NCBI RefSeq assembly: GCF_910592395.1 | Contig: NC_088308.1 | Span: 25,495,501 to 25,559,500, forward strand | DNA from: Lineus longissimus | Lineage: Eukaryota; Nemertea; Pilidiophora; Heteronemertea; Lineidae | DNA length: 64,000 nt | Reading direction: 5' to 3' | Program-made: the position numbers and the translations under genes | Shown here: positions 1 through 14,276 of the stretch, piece after piece | Numbering within the stretch: position 1 is the stretch's first letter | Layout of the letters: the number at the start of each line of letters is the position of its first letter | The notes under the pieces: model-generated | Told to the model about the DNA's origin: nothing | The model's database searches: none | Seen by the model: the letters and a program-made list of their open reading frames with translations, nothing else

Positions 1-1936
1 TAATACAAAATCATCATGGCGTGGAACAGTATGTATTGGATCTTCTTAAGATGACATGTACATGTAAACACCAGATCTCTCCCAGTTTCATCGATTCTTT
101 TAAGCCTCGTTGAGCTGTATACTCAAAAGAACGAATCTAATATTTAATTGAAAATGTGTTATTTGCCAAATATCACCTTGTCAGGAGTAGATGCGGTTAC
201 AGCAAACATACGGAGTGGTGATGAGGTTGTGGCGGACTGATTCGAATGCCAAGGTCATCTCAGGCTGATTAAACTGCATCAGAAAACCCGGGTACCAACA
301 GTGTGCTGTTACACGTTCCTTTCAATGTACCAATAGCATCATTTCTTGATGAGGTCGAGTTTTTCCTTCTCATGATAAATGCAACTTAATCACGGCAAAA
401 ATATGTAACATTTAGAAAATTAAAAATGGTTTCATTACAGTCATGTACGTTGCATTTATTTTGATATGTCCTGATATTCCGTTTAACCTTAGGCCCTTTC
501 ACGGTTGTACTATTTTATACACCATTTAGACCCTGATATTATCGGTGAAATGTTCTGTAAAAGTCTGTCAAACAGGTGCATCTCTGTTTGTATTTGAATC
601 ACTTTAGTGGTTAGTGCTGCACTTCAGTTTTATGCATTTAAACTACATGTATCGACAGTGTATGATGTGGTCTATAACGTGCCTTCTTATTACTTCTAGT
701 ATGGTATACCTCACTCTTTGGTTGTGAATTTGACTCTTCATAAACCCTTTTTGATTAAAGCCGCCATGTTTAGAATATTCTGGTGGAGATGAAATTAGTG
801 TGAAGATCTTCAATATGTTTGTAATTAGTAACCCGGTCTCTTATCATTACGAAAGCATTTATGCAATACACTGACATACATATTGAGTTAATTTCTGATG
901 ACGTATACATGCGTCTATTCGGTTGGCACTTGTGCACCATAAAAATGATCATGAAGCTCTGTGTCCGATGGCGTTGCATTAACAGCAGCGATATTGCACC
1001 ATGTATAGAGTGAACAACGCCTATGGAATTCAGACAATCTTTCTCCCCAATTAAAAAAACATCGTATTTTTTCAGTAAGTCACCAAACATGGGGCTAATC
1101 TATGAAAGTGTTTATACCTGTGATTTGAGTCTGTAAAGTTGATATTTTCATAATTGTACTGTGTAGCATCATGTTCAGTGTGATTGTATCCCTAAAAAAC
1201 TGTTATCCTACTTCAAATTTTCGCCAAGTCTGTAATGATAGTGAGCGTTAGCAACGCTCACGAACGACGATTACGAATCACGAATTCTTTGCCGTCGTCT
1301 GAACAGATTACATGCATTAATACAAAGAACTCGTCTTCGTAAATAGTTTTTCGAAGAGATGCGGAAATTTCCTGGTGACTCGTCTCACACGTTCGAGCAC
1401 ATTTGACATTGCATGACCCTTCGGCCCATATATTTGTCCATATTTAAGTACTATTTGAATTTAAAACAGCGCGTTTTTTTCATTCAAAGCTAATGTGCTT
1501 TCGCTGACGACGAGAAGACTATCTTTGGGCTGACGGCTGTAGTTACCATACTATTTCTAGTTCTGTGCACACATTTTACGTATAATCTTCTGAGTCCTCG
1601 GTGATTAGTGACGGTCTGTGGATATCAAAATGATTTTCCTATGTAAAACTGGTGGTTGAAAATAGAGATTAAACAACATAAGTTACATGTTCTATTGAAT
1701 AAATTTACTTGACAAGTATCAGGCATATATCATCTTCATCCATGTGCACGAGCTAAATATAAAGTGGGCCTGATAGATATTGATCATAATGCAGATATAC
1801 ACCGAAACATCTTCTATCCAGGCAGCTGTTGATTCCAGCGCATGAGGAGGAGTACCACCTGATACTTTCAGTGCGAATTATTAAATATCGAATAAGCTCA
1901 GAGCAATAATTAGGTTCGCTTCCGATCAATTCGCTA
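1..1936. other. Non-genic stretch
   Basis: AT-rich, with only short open frames. It contains one acatgtacatgta motif (about 53) and the hairpin at 1241-1261. No gene seen. Confidence 0.6.
1241..1261. other. Short hairpin, 9-bp arms and 3-nt loop
   Basis: gtgagcgtt and aacgctcac flank AGC. Perfect complementarity; no further context. Confidence 0.7.
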
Positions 1937-2195
1937 GGGCTGATGAACATGGTACAGCTTTCCGTCACATTGGCCCGGAATGAACATGGTACGACTTTTC
2001 ATCGTGTGTATGGCCTTGAAAGAGCATGATACTACGGCTTTCTGTAATATGTATAACCCTGAACGAGCACGAGTACGCGTTACCATTGCATGGCCTGGAA
2101 CGAGCATAGTCCATCTTGCCATAACATGTATAGCCAGGAACGAGCATGTACGCGCTTCCATAATGTGCATTGGCTGAAACGCCATGTGCAGCTTC
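1937..2195. repeat. Degenerate ~39-bp minisatellite, about 6.5 copies
   Basis: Repeating pattern of the form gcctggaacgagcatg followed by a variable stretch ending near tccataatgtgtatg, with successive starts near 1937, 1974, 2014, 2057, 2094 and 2134. Units are 37-43 bp and substantially diverged. Several overlapping short open frames on both strands here come from the repetition. Confidence 0.7.
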
Positions 2196-5100
2196 GTTCG
2201 CAACGCGAAATAAAACTCATAATAAATTGTCTGAAGAATCAAAGAATCGACATAAATGTTTGGGCAGAGGCTGCCGCTTATGATGTGTCAGCCGTATTCT
2301 TCACAATCTCAGTGACTCTCAGCCCAGATTTATTTATGTATCACTTCTTAAAACAAGCAAAAGTTTATGAAAAGCTACCAGTATCGTCCTTAAAGCTCAT
2401 CTATTTCGAGACCATGTCTTGGGGTGCAAGTGAACCGTCTGTTTTTTTCATAGCAACCAAAAACAATATGTTCCCTCTTCTTTTCCTACCGTAAGTTATG
2501 ATTCACTGATAGCGTATCCATATACATTAGATAATTTTCTTCATTCAAGTTAACCATCCTGAAAGAAACATCAGACCAGACACTGATCCCAAAGTAAATA
2601 CAACTTTGAATTCGTTGCACGCAGTCTGAAGGGAGGGGATGGTCGCATGCCAAAACAGACGATTACAAAGAACTGACACATGTTTCTGTTGACTTTGTAC
2701 ACGAAATGTGAATTGCAAACACTGCTGACAGAATGTAACGAAATTCGCACTGTAAGTAAATTAGCTAAAGGATTGGACTCCTGACAGTCGTCGTGAAATT
2801 AAATTTATAAAGTTATCGGGTGTTGTTGTCTCAGGGAGGTGCACCTGTTCTTTTGTACAAGCATTGTGACAGTAACATGCGTATTTCAAGTACAGTTCCG
2901 GACACTTTGTGATCGCTTCAAAATCTAAGCCATGCCATCACTCCTGGTGACAATATTGCGTGTAATTCGATGCATTAAAGTGCGTATTACTTCACTGCCT
3001 TATCTTTACCTGACAGGTAAAGTAAAGACACAGACCTAAACAATGAGAATTGCGATTGTACTGTCTGAGTACATCAATTTCTTTCTTGATCCCAAAATAA
3101 ATTAGTATTTATATGTGTCTTCTAGGTGTGATTTTCATTTGAAGATCGAATTTCAAAAATTAATTGACAAAGAAACTATGCGCTTTCATTATTTCTTTTA
3201 CAATCAAAGATTTAATTTCAATTCAAAACTTTTAAAAGTAAACACGATTTCCCTGCCATTAAATGTTTTTAACCCCCTCCGGTTCCTTTTAGATATCTGA
3301 TTGTCATCGATCAAAAGATATTGAATGCGGTTCCCTGTACTTTACGGAAATTATCAAGACACACAACGGCTGAGAAGGCTTACTTGATATGGAGGCCCGG
3401 AGCACCCGAGGTTATATTAAGATCCAGGGCGTCTCCGTGGAAACTAGGAAAATGCAAGCAAAATTACCAAGCAGTCGGCTGGGGTTACTTGGTTAAGAGT
3501 AAGTCGCAGACAATTATTCTAACCATTGCTAAAGTGACCAGGGACCGGCGGGGTTCGTATAGTCAAAGACCTGACGCTGTTAGAAGATCAAACGGGTTAA
3601 TGTTTAGACATAGGGACATGACAACAGGTTAATAGATCTTAGAGGACTCGCTGTAATTGTGTTAGATTTTGTCCGAGTGATATTTGTCTATAGAGTAAGG
3701 TTGAGCCATGCGACACTGCATCACCTTTAGGGCATCTGCAATTTAGAGCCAACTCTTCAGCGGTGAAGTGGTATACTTCAAAAGAGGAAATTTTTCTAGA
3801 AATGTACAAGCTTAATTGTCTTGTTAGGCTGACTGATTTTGTTTAGCAGCACTAAAAATCTTATCCCATCGAAATAGTGGGTTGATGTCTATTCCATGAC
3901 TGAAATTTAGTAGATAAGCACACTCTTCAGAAAACGACGTATTGAATGATATAAAAGAAATATGCCCTGTTAATCTTGCACCTGTGTTTGTCTTTGAAAA
4001 ACTATACCGGTAATAAAAAATTTGGTAAGCGATTGGTAACTACAACCGTCAGCCCAAATGTAGGTTAAATCTGGGCATCAGCTGAAGACTAGGACTATCG
4101 TTAGCCGCAAGCTTAACAACGTACTTCCTATGACAGAAGTGCCATTACATACTTTTGTTTCTTGTCACCAGCTCAACTATACAACTTCAACTTGTCATCA
4201 ACTCAACTACACATTGATAACTTTCCGCTGAAAGAAAATCGTAGAAAGTGCGACTGCGAAATATTTCCTGTTCAAAGCGATAAGGTTTGCTCGCCCAAAG
4301 CGCTATCCCAATCTTAAAATTGATTATCGATCTACACTTTGATCTCATATTTCATTGCAATGTCACTAAGTAGGAAATTGATTCTCATCAATTTAATCGC
4401 GGGAAATGCTTTTGAAAAGAATTTCATTTCTTAATCTCGCTTCGGAAGAAACAGAAAAAACATGGATTCTGGTGTGTACTCCTGAAGAAACAAATCTTCA
4501 CTATTGTTTACAGGGTACCAAATTGTCATAGCATAGTCGACGTCTATTTGCCAACTAAAGCTTTCGTACTGTTAGTGTGCGGGTCATTTTATGATAAGTA
4601 TTATCAGATATCCATTGGTATTATCCAATTCACTGAATGTAATAAAGGGATTTGCTAACACTTGTATCTTGTGTAATTGGCGAATTGTTGATCATGTCAG
4701 ATCATTCACCCAAAGCCATGAATATGATAGAACTACATTTTGTATGAATCTGCGTGGGATTAAACGGATAACCATCCCGCATGGCCCCATTGAGTCAAAA
4801 GCTCATCGACAGAGGTGAAGAGGGGACGACTTCATTGATTTTTAGGAATAGAGTTCATGGCGTGTCAGTCAATCAGATCAAGTCACTTATTTATCACGTT
4901 TCAAAATTACCAATTTGGGGAACGATGATACAAATTAAAATATCTATACTATCTGCAGACAGTGTAATTTTAGAAATTCCAAGTGTATTTTAGAAATTCT
5001 TACTTAACGTGCGCTAAACTAAGTTGGGAAGCGTTTGCCATAAGGGAAAGTTTGTTTATTGGTAAGCACAGCAACTACCACTATCTCGGCACTGTCATGG

Positions 5101-8100
5101 CTGTATTCTTTCTCAAATCTTTGAACAACTTCAGATGCCATCATGTCAATCAATTTTAAGGTTGTGAAATATCGAATCCTGAAGCATTCGGCAGAAGCTG
5201 ATACCTCAGATTTAATGATGGCGGACGTTGTAGAACTAGTGCTTGTGCATGCACCACGTGCTTTATCCTACGCTGTGTAGTCATTCTGTCATAGTACTGT
5301 AAGGATACAGTGTACAAGTCGTGTCTGTTCCACTATTACTTGATTACAGGTTATGCTTGTGAAATGTACTGTCCTATATTGTGATCTATGGTATTGTTGT
5401 CACTGTCCTTTTGGCGAGGTCGGGCCACCCTCAGTCTATTTTTCTAAAATCTAAAACGTATATATTCTGTGACTGATTTATTTGTTTTGGGGTCGACAAC
5501 GTGTTTGGATGATTAATGTATATACATTGTAGATGGAAGTATTTTTGTAAAATAATATATATTATATCAAAACAAATGTAGGAGGGATGTGTTATGAAAA
5601 GATGAAATATGTAAAATATAGAATATGCAGATGAAAAATGGCATTTTGTTCATTTATTTATTACTTCTTATTTGCAATTGCTGTTGTGAGAATTTGTTAC
5701 ATGCGACTTGAGTTCAGTTTTTATACCGTATACACACATTGTAATGTCCATTACATACGGCAGAATTAGATTTTGGATGAGGTAAATCATAAACAGAGGC
5801 GCACTTATGATATGAACTTAACATGGTTTGTCCTTGCATGCATGCTGCATTCTTTGCATGCTGCACTCTTCTGCAGAGGTTGGTGTAACGACGTCAGGTG
5901 TCACCGTAGTGGAGTCCAAAGATGATTCAATGGAGGTTATGAGTATTCATTGGCTAAATAACGTCGTCTTTAGCAAGAGAGAATGAGTCCAACACTTCAA
6001 GCTGCAGCCTCGGCATTACGAGTCCGACTAAAGGCGCTATAGACCACCCCTCCCCTCAATCAACAAGTAATCCGTTGAAACAATCAACACATTGGTAAGC
6101 TAAAGAACAGCCTAGTGTCTCTTTTCAAAGATGTCAAATGGTCTCGAGTATATGTTGTATAATCTCAGTGAAGAGTGTTGGCAAGACTTTGTTCAACTTC
6201 CCGAAATGATAAAAAAAATGTTCTTGCCGAAAGATTGAGAGCAAGATGGAAAACGTTCCGATTTCCGTTATGCATTAACCCAACAGGAAGGAGGAAGCAA
6301 CCGAGACGGGTTCTTCTTCGTTTTATCAGGAGACAATAGAAAATGTATCGACATCTCTGGGACCACTTTTCGTAATGTAGTTGACAATAAGCCGGGACAA
6401 TCAGCAAGATTGAATTTTTCACAGGACTATGGATCAACGCAGGTAGGTCAACGAGTAAGTCACTGTTGAGCAAAACTGAGGGTTGCGTCACGGCTTTCGA
6501 TAGACATGCAATAATTAAGGATTTTGTGTCACTGTGGCCAATGAGGTACTTCTTATTATAGGAAAGAAAAGATCATTGCAAATATTCTTTGTTCTTTAGG
6601 GAAGTCTATTTCAATCGGACAGGAAAATATCCAACCCAACAAGGTTATGTCTCGACCGTATTAGTGTGTGCACTTCCTACCTCGACGTAACAAATAGCAT
6701 GTTTATATTAATTGGATGAACATTAAATGGACTAATAAACAAATACGCTTCTCATTGCTAATAATGACATTTATTACTTTTTTCAATGAGTGCAGAGCAA
6801 TACCAGATTATTGAGTGGCATTATCATCAATGTATTAAACGTCATGACCAATTCGTTTGAAGCACTGATTAACTCAAAACGACATTTTCAAAAGCTGGCC
6901 ATTCTTTTCAATATTGATTTTCAACTCGCGAAATCGGAAACGAGGATTCAAATAAATTCGGTTACTTAAATCTACAAATCCCCAACCATTTTACATAACG
7001 TCAATCATCGTTATTCTCCGAGACTTGCCTGAAGCAATTGATCATAGCTATTCAACAGGTGGTTATGGTAAGTTCAAACCGGCTGCAATATCGCGTCCGC
7101 GATTTGGCAAAACACGTGTGCCACCCACTGGACCTCCGGTGACGTCATTCGAGTCCTATTTTAGGTTTAAAGCACGATATCCATATATGGTTATTTCCGA
7201 TTGATGCGGAAAGGATAGGCAAGGACACCTGTAAAGAGACTTTCAAGTTATTAATGATGGTAAGGTGGCCGGATCAAAACATCTTTGAATTGATGATGCT
7301 ATCATTCAACAGTACTGAAGGAATCAGAATGTTCTTAATTCGATCACATGATGATGAATTTCATCACGTGTTAAGTCGGTGGATTTCGAAAGGCTAGAAG
7401 CAACCAGATGTACTTGGTTGCGGTGACGTTGCGAGTATACACGTACTTCAGAGACGTTTTCGCGTCCATTTGGGCACTTGCACCATACTGACACAGAGCA
7501 ATTTGCCATGTCTGCCGCAACCTCTAACGAAGCGTTAGCCCTTCATTCGGCTTGGCCTCGTTTGCACAGCGGGATTGAGACTTGATAATGTCAACGGAAG
7601 ACCCACTAAAAAAACGTACTGATACTCGCCACCTTTAAGTATCCTTCCACAAAAGTATCGCATTTCTAGTTCCTTCCTGTTCCCGTTGTGTAGCATTACG
7701 AGTAGTGTTGCGTTTCCTTTCCTTGTCGATGTTGGAAGGCAAAAAGAAGAATAGGGTTACCTAGGCTTTTTTTCCCCGATGCCTTTGCGTGCGCATTGCT
7801 TTTATGTCAAGCCTTTAGAGGTCAAACTCAGTTTAGATAGTAATAATGCCATTACCGCGACATGCCAGGGTCATGGTAGCTTGTCAAAATCGATGGAGAA
7901 ACTATTATTTTGCAAAGCTCAAAGTAAAAATTCTCAAAGCTCTGTGTAAACTGATATCTTAGATTCTTGAATCAGTTCTCTTGTATATAAGGAAAAAACG
8001 TGTTCTTCGCAACACTTTCAGGACATGTCTTTTACCACACAATCTTAACCTCGATTTACCTTTCAGTCATTTCGACTTTTTAATCTTACTTCACCCTGTA

Positions 8101-9451
8101 CATGTGATTAAAAATTTTACAACAAAATATCACTATGTTGTATGCTGGATATTTCAAAAAGCTTTTGGGTGACTGTTCTTCGCAGCACTGTCAGCCCGGT
8201 TCTCTTACCAAACGACCTTCATGTTTACCTCTCCTAATACTGTATCACAGTGTATTTACCATGTGTACAACATGCAGGTACATTACTATCTTGCTGCTCC
8301 ACGGAAGCTGTCGTCAATTTGGATAATAACAGAACTGATCATTTATTGATTCCAGTAGACGCAGAAAGGAAAATTGCAATTACATCCAACTGCAGCAAAA
8401 CTCGAGGGAAGAAGTAATGTCCCTAAGCAATCTAAGAGCAGGTTTGGCAATTAGCTCTGAACACAGATCGGGTTTATTCTCCGCTGGTCTCGTCTAACAC
8501 AGCATCATATTGTTAACCTTGCTTAGAACCACCACGACGGTAGTGTAACCAGATATTATGGTCAACACTTGGGACTTTTCTGTGGCTGTTAAATAAGACG
8601 ATAATACAGAAAGCATTGACGACAACAAAGGAAACCTGTTGCTGATAATTACTGTATACCCAGCTGGTAGATGGATGGCCATTGTCAATAGAAGTAATAT
8701 GAGGGAATAAGCTTATAAGCACATCCCAGACTAGTTACACAGTATCTGCACAAAGATGGAGACGGCAACTTGAAGGTGTTTCGCCTCGACGACCCACCGT
8801 CCATGACATTATGATCAACAATGCTACGAACAGAACATCAAGAAATAGAGTGGGTATAGAAGCAGTGTTTCCGATGTGTTTCCGACGACGCTGGAACGGT
8901 AACCAGGGAATTCTTTGCAATGGGTAAATAAAAGTCATGTTGAATGATCAAGGTCTCCGGTCGCCTTCTTGATATCACTCCCTCCTGAAATGGGCATATG
9001 TATTTTCCTGAGTGTTACAACTTAATTGGTCGAGATGGTAAAATTTAGACATACTGCAGAGAGTGTGCAAATAGAGCACGCTTTAAAAGACGTGCGCTTT
9101 GACGGAGTCTCTGCAAATATGCCTGGGTAGCTAGAGAGTGGTCCAAACTTTGAGTAACATCTCGGTAAAGAATATGACAGAGCAGGCACTCGAGGACAAG
9201 AGAAACCTTTTACCAACAATATCCACCTGTCATGTTGATGACCAAAGCTTCCACGGGATGTGCAGACAGATGTGACCATAATCACATCTGAGTACGGTTT
9301 ATACTGGGCTTTCAAACACGACGATGATCCCCAATACAGACTTGTTGCTGGTCATTACTGTGTGGCCAGCTGCAAGAAAGATAGATGGGCAGAATTTCGT
9401 ATCGATCACGGACATGAATGCCGAAGATACAGGACAAAGATTTACAGATAG
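2196..9451. other. Non-genic stretch with a weak internal duplication
   Basis: No recognisable gene. A ~35-bp core near 8633-8676 recurs at 9338-9389 (about 80% identical, with a 9-bp insertion), in the same orientation. Several short frames between 8494 and 9451 are open on both strands. Confidence 0.5.
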
Positions 9452-11309
9452 AGACAGAATGTAAAAGACGTGTAATGGTGGTGAGCAGTTATTTGAAATT
9501 ACAGCATATCAAGTGAAGAAATAGCCAACAATTGGACAGGTTCGCAATTTCGTTGGATTTAGTGCCTCTCAATATCGAAAGAGAAAGCTGAAAAGATTGC
9601 AGATTAATCGAAAACATAGTTTGGAGCAAGTTATACTAATTTACCTACCATCTGCTTCAATTTGGCGACAGAATAAAGACCAAACAGCTTCGATAGGAAA
9701 TCCGTCTGGAGACTTTAAGGTGGATGTATTCTCTCCCTAAGTGCCTAGGAAATTAGACAGACCAATTTCCGTTCAGTTGATGAGAAAGTATAGTAAGATT
9801 TTTTTAATCCGCTGGTATGGCTGCAAAGGTATTGAAAGGAATAGGCATCTTCTGGCATGTCTGGTCTTCTACTGCACCGTTCATCAACAAGACTGCATTA
9901 TGCATAATTTTCAAATCTAGGTACAAGGCGAATCAACATATTTCCAGCCAATACAAGAAACCTTGGCAAAGATGCACAATAAAGTTCTACTTCCAAATAC
10001 TGTCTAAGGTATGACCCATTAACCGAACTGCTGGGACTTTGGTGAGCAAGCACCAGAACAGTAACGACGTGTCAGGAAAGTACATTTCACTTTGAGTTAT
10101 ACCTAGACATGGTAAAGATTACCTTTTCTCAATATTATACGGCTTCTAATAAAAACCGTACATAACAAATCACTTTAGTGTCTGCACGGATTAGTATAAC
10201 TCAATAGAAAGAGATTTTTTTCATGAAATGTTTAAGAAAACCTTTTTACTTCTAGTTCGGATACGGTTTACAAGCGTATTCCATTTCATTGACAATCGAA
10301 CGGCCTGCATGACAAGCTTAAAAGAATAACAGAAAGATGACTCAATGTATTGTATGGAAAAATGGAAATGTTCATTTTTATTACGAAAATTCTACAAAAT
10401 GGAACATTTTTTATTCCGCACTCGGATGGATGACTGTAACCAGATAGCCTAATGTTGCCCAATAAACCCACAGAACAAGTTCAGCGTTCATAATTGCGGC
10501 GTGCATCTCAAACGAACGCCGATGAAAAACAGCAGAAATCAAAGGAAAATTTGCTAAGATAATATCCCTTAGTCTAATGGGAATACCTGCCTCATCTCGC
10601 GTCTTTTTGCTCACCTATGATGTCTTGAATTGCTCAAAGTCTTTAGCGATCGATTTGGTGGTGAAAGAAGAAGAGTTGATGTAACCAGATGGTGTTGAGA
10701 ATCGCCTATAAATTTTGTACATCCAACCGTAAAATGCACTTGAATGAGTGGTCAAGTAATGGTGACTTGGGTAAGGGCTAGTTTCAGCCTACTTTGTCGA
10801 AAGAACGTATGCAATGATTCGACCACCTTTTACAAAAAGGATGTTGGAAGTGGCAAGTTAAGTTGGCGCTAACTTGCTGAAGGTCTATTATTGCAAGGAA
10901 AGAATTAATGGTGTGTTCAGCTGTAGGGAATCAAGCTATTGCCCATTATCACCGTGGTGTAAGCATTTATAAAACGTTTTCAGATCAATAGCAATCAGAG
11001 GAAAGAAGATGTGTGCAAAGGGGCTGCTGGATGAGCGGAGTTTCTCACTTGGAGATTAGCCCTTAAAGGATGGGTTTACTCGCCCTTAAAGGGTCCTCAC
11101 TTCAAAGGACTGAAGGGGAAACGAATTTGATCTAGGGATTTTATCACTGTGGACACTACGATGGTGCTGGTTTTCATTATCATTGAGCAACAGGTGCTTG
11201 CGTGGGTTAACTACGCTGGAAGCACACGTAGGTAAATGTCTGCGATATATCATGCAGCAAAGGTCTTCAATCTTATTGAAAAAAAAAACTTTTTGTGTGG
11301 TTGGCGCCG

Positions 11310-11350
11310 GTGGCAATGTGTTATCTACGTTTTAGATGACACATTGCCAC
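11310..11350. other. Near-perfect 18-bp stem, 5-nt loop hairpin
   Basis: The arms 11310-11327 and 11333-11350 are complementary at 17 of 18 positions; the single exception would be a G:U pair in plus-strand RNA. Loop CGTTT. No multicopy element is recognised around it. A longer miRNA-type precursor stem does not extend beyond these arms. Confidence 0.85.
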
Positions 11351-11463
11351 GAAACAAAGCATTCGCTTTTCTGTCAAAAGGATTTAAACCATCTGAAACG
11401 CTAACATTTACTCTGTGAGCTTTAATGTAGTTTAATTCTAAAGCGTGTCTACTTGCTCTTATA

Positions 11464-11670
11464 GGCTACGCAGGCAAGCGTGGCAACTTATGAAATTCAA
11501 TTTACCGTTGACTCTTCCTTGGTGCCCTCTCAATTCACCAGTTGCTTGGCGAGTTCGAGGAAGACTTCGTATCAAGGCTTACGGGAAATGTACGGCAGAA
11601 AGAGACGAATCCCCTCTGTCGCCAGGTGTCAATTCCACGTCGCGAAAGCTTTAAACAGGATCTCTGCATG
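11464..11670 (+). other. Candidate exon, unrecognised
   Basis: A pyrimidine-rich stretch ending cttatag precedes an open frame that runs to TGA at 11668 and contains SVATYEIQFTVDSSLVPSQF. Within it, cgccag/gtgtca at about 11625 could act as a donor. All three plus frames and one minus frame are open across much of this interval, which lowers confidence in any one of them. Confidence 0.2.
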
Positions 11671-13968
11671 ACTGTTCGTGAAATGATCCATTGCGATGGT
11701 GGTCGTCCTGCATCTGCTTTTGTCAGTTCTTGATAGATTATCCTTTTAGACCAAATCAATTTAAAAAATAACAGTGAAGGCATGACAAAAAGTGCGCTTC
11801 TGAATTTCACAGACAATATATCATTTAATGAAATAACGATGGTTAATTGAAATTGTGGTCATGCATGTGCGATGATCTAAGAATTTTTTTTATTGAGTCC
11901 CGTCTCGAAATACTGAGACCACAAGCTGATGGGGAAATCAATGACTGCAGACTTGTCTCGTCAAAAAGCGACATGACACCATTATTGTCGGAAATTGCTG
12001 ACTGCTACCAGTGGGCCGGAGACATTTTATATTACGAGATATTTCATCAGGAAATCATGGTTGTCATAAAGGCAATAAACGCGTCATGTCTCGCTTTAGC
12101 CTATATATGATTGTGGCATAATAAGTTCCGCCAATCAGCCAAGTTGTGAGATACATGTATAACGCTGATGTTGAAGGAGTGTTTCCTTTTTTCAGATTAT
12201 TGTGTGTTTGCATTTGTCTTGCTCTATCGATAGCTTTATCATACACAAAAGGCACTGATGTTCTTTCTGGTATGAAAATAGATTTGTTACTTCACTGGCA
12301 GAATAGAATGTTGACATAAAACAGCAAAATGAAATTTGTGAAAAGATTATAATGTCCACTTACAGTGATAACTACGATACGGTGCGATAAAAAGGACATA
12401 CTGTCTAAAGGAAAAGGTTAAAGTAAGTGGGTTATATTGTTTATTGGTAAGTCCTGAAAAAAGAGAAGACGGCCCTTGAACTGGCCTAAAGGTTTGCGAT
12501 GACACCCACTCTCTGCAAGGTGCAATCCAACCTCACTTCCGCAAAAACTGATGGACAATCACACAATTGTCCTGTTATTTGGTTTGATGTGTTTCTTTCT
12601 TAGAGATGTCTTTGGGGAAATTTGGCAATGCCATTGACACGTTTGACAAAGATCTGGAAAAAGCAGTGAGAACGATCCTAGTTAACCTCAACTATGACGT
12701 AGAATGATACTCAAGACACTGAAGATTGCACCTGGTTTTCCGCCGAGGTAAAGTTGTCATACGACATTTACCCTGCATTAGAAGAAAAAAACACAACAAA
12801 CATTCCTATCATGTGGCGTTGCGATTAGATAGGGCACCGCGAAAGGCTTTCATTATTCTTCAGAGCGGTTTCTAGTAGCGGGAGAATATGGTAGATCCCA
12901 GCTGATGACTCCAGGTGGCTGGTATTTTTCTCGGCGTTTTCATCAGAAGCCGCCGAAGACAATCCAGCTATTTTCAGGATGATTAGGAGTGTTCAAAGCT
13001 TTGCTCGTTGTCTTCCCCAGAGATATCGCTGTCGCAGATGGTCGTCTTCCTAGGTTCATATGCAGTTTTCCCCATGATATCAAAAGTTTGTTCAGAACTT
13101 GAGAAGAGCATGTGGTCGGTATCGTGGTGCGTCTCGAGGCCGGGTTTAGTCATGGTTTGAAATATCAGCGGTAAAGACCATATTCCAAATACATGTACCG
13201 TGTTTTCAACTGCATTGGTGGAGGCATACATGTGGCAAAGAATAACTTTTATTGGACCAATGTGGTATATTGTAACTACTTGTTCTGTTCACCTCCAAGA
13301 TACAATAAATTGGTTATATCGGATTTTTTTCTTTTTGTCTCTGGGCATTGTACTGTCTACTGAAGTAAGCGGATTGAGAAAAAGGGAACAGGGAGGCACA
13401 TTGGTAATCTACAAAGGCTTTATACTGCATCGTGTGATTAAAATAGGGTTGAAGATTCTGTAGTCTGCGTATTTTCGATGCATAACAGACGTCTGAGGGG
13501 TTAGGCCCTTTTAAGAAGTTCGATAACCTCTTAGAACTAAAGATTTTTGACCTTCTGAAGAGCCATTAACGGGTTTTTTGCCAAATACACAAATATGTTG
13601 AGGGTTTTTTCAGGGAAGTGAAAAACTGAAATGTCTTCAGAAATCTAGACGCGCCATGCATTATGACGTTACAATCCCTTCATTGACTCATTTTCCTTGG
13701 CGATAAACCATCGGAAATGAACACTATCCTACAATCTGATAGCATCGATCACGCTCTAATTGCTGATTAGCATCCATTAAAACCGGTTACATTAATGCAT
13801 TACTGCTCTTTCTAATGGGCCACCATTGTAGAAACACAATCTGCCGATATGCCACGTCTTACAGCTTGGTTGCGCTTAGCAACAATTGACTGCATGCACA
13901 TAGAAGGGGTGGTTTCATATGCTTGTACAACAAACTTCGCAGCGGTTCATCATCATCATCATTCTTCA

Positions 13969-14154
13969 TCATCTTCTTTCTTCATTTCCTGCAGCCACGC
14001 GGCCATTAGTTGTGAACAAAGCGAATCGGGTCGCTGGTGTATCGTCGACGTCGTTCAGGTCGCGCCGGCGGTCACCATCTACGGTGTCCCGCCGGAAAGT
14101 TGGCACTTGGTAGCGTTCCCTTGGATCTCGTGTCATGACCATAGTTTCGAATAA
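13969..14154. other. CpG-rich coding-like island, strand unresolved
   Basis: Plus strand: a long pyrimidine tract and tttcctgcag form a strong-looking acceptor before 13995. The following frame stays open to TAA at 14152, with AATAAA at 14271, giving a plausible 3' terminal exon of 52 residues containing GRWCIVDVVQVAPAVTIYG. Minus strand: a 57-codon ATG frame (14142 down to 13969) is rich in Arg and Asp, including RDPRERYQVPTFRRD, and also has coding-like codon positions. CpG density is far above the surroundings. I recognise no family and found no partner exon, so an exon on either strand or an isolated CpG-rich element all remain possible. Confidence 0.3.
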
Positions 14155-14276
14155 TGCTTTTTGCTCTTGCCATGTTTAATCATCGACAGAAAGACTTGTA
14201 TTGATTAGACATGGCTTGTTCTCTTTCATGACCCTTTACACTGGGCGATTTTTAGAACCTACAACCAATTAATAAA

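Noticed and set aside
6165-6491. 108-codon minus-strand open frame
   Set aside because: Non-ATG start, no domain, no splice signals; length is within chance expectation for this base composition.
7261-7640. Possible inverted-repeat element (aaggtggc ends) enclosing a 61-aa frame
   Set aside because: Only eight terminal bases match exactly and no second copy was seen.
8494-8938. Minus-strand hydrophobic frames loosely resembling the M1-M3 region of Cys-loop receptors
   Set aside because: The resemblance is limited to general hydrophobic patterning, spacing between the segments is wrong, charged residues fall inside the would-be M3, and the plus strand reads equally well.
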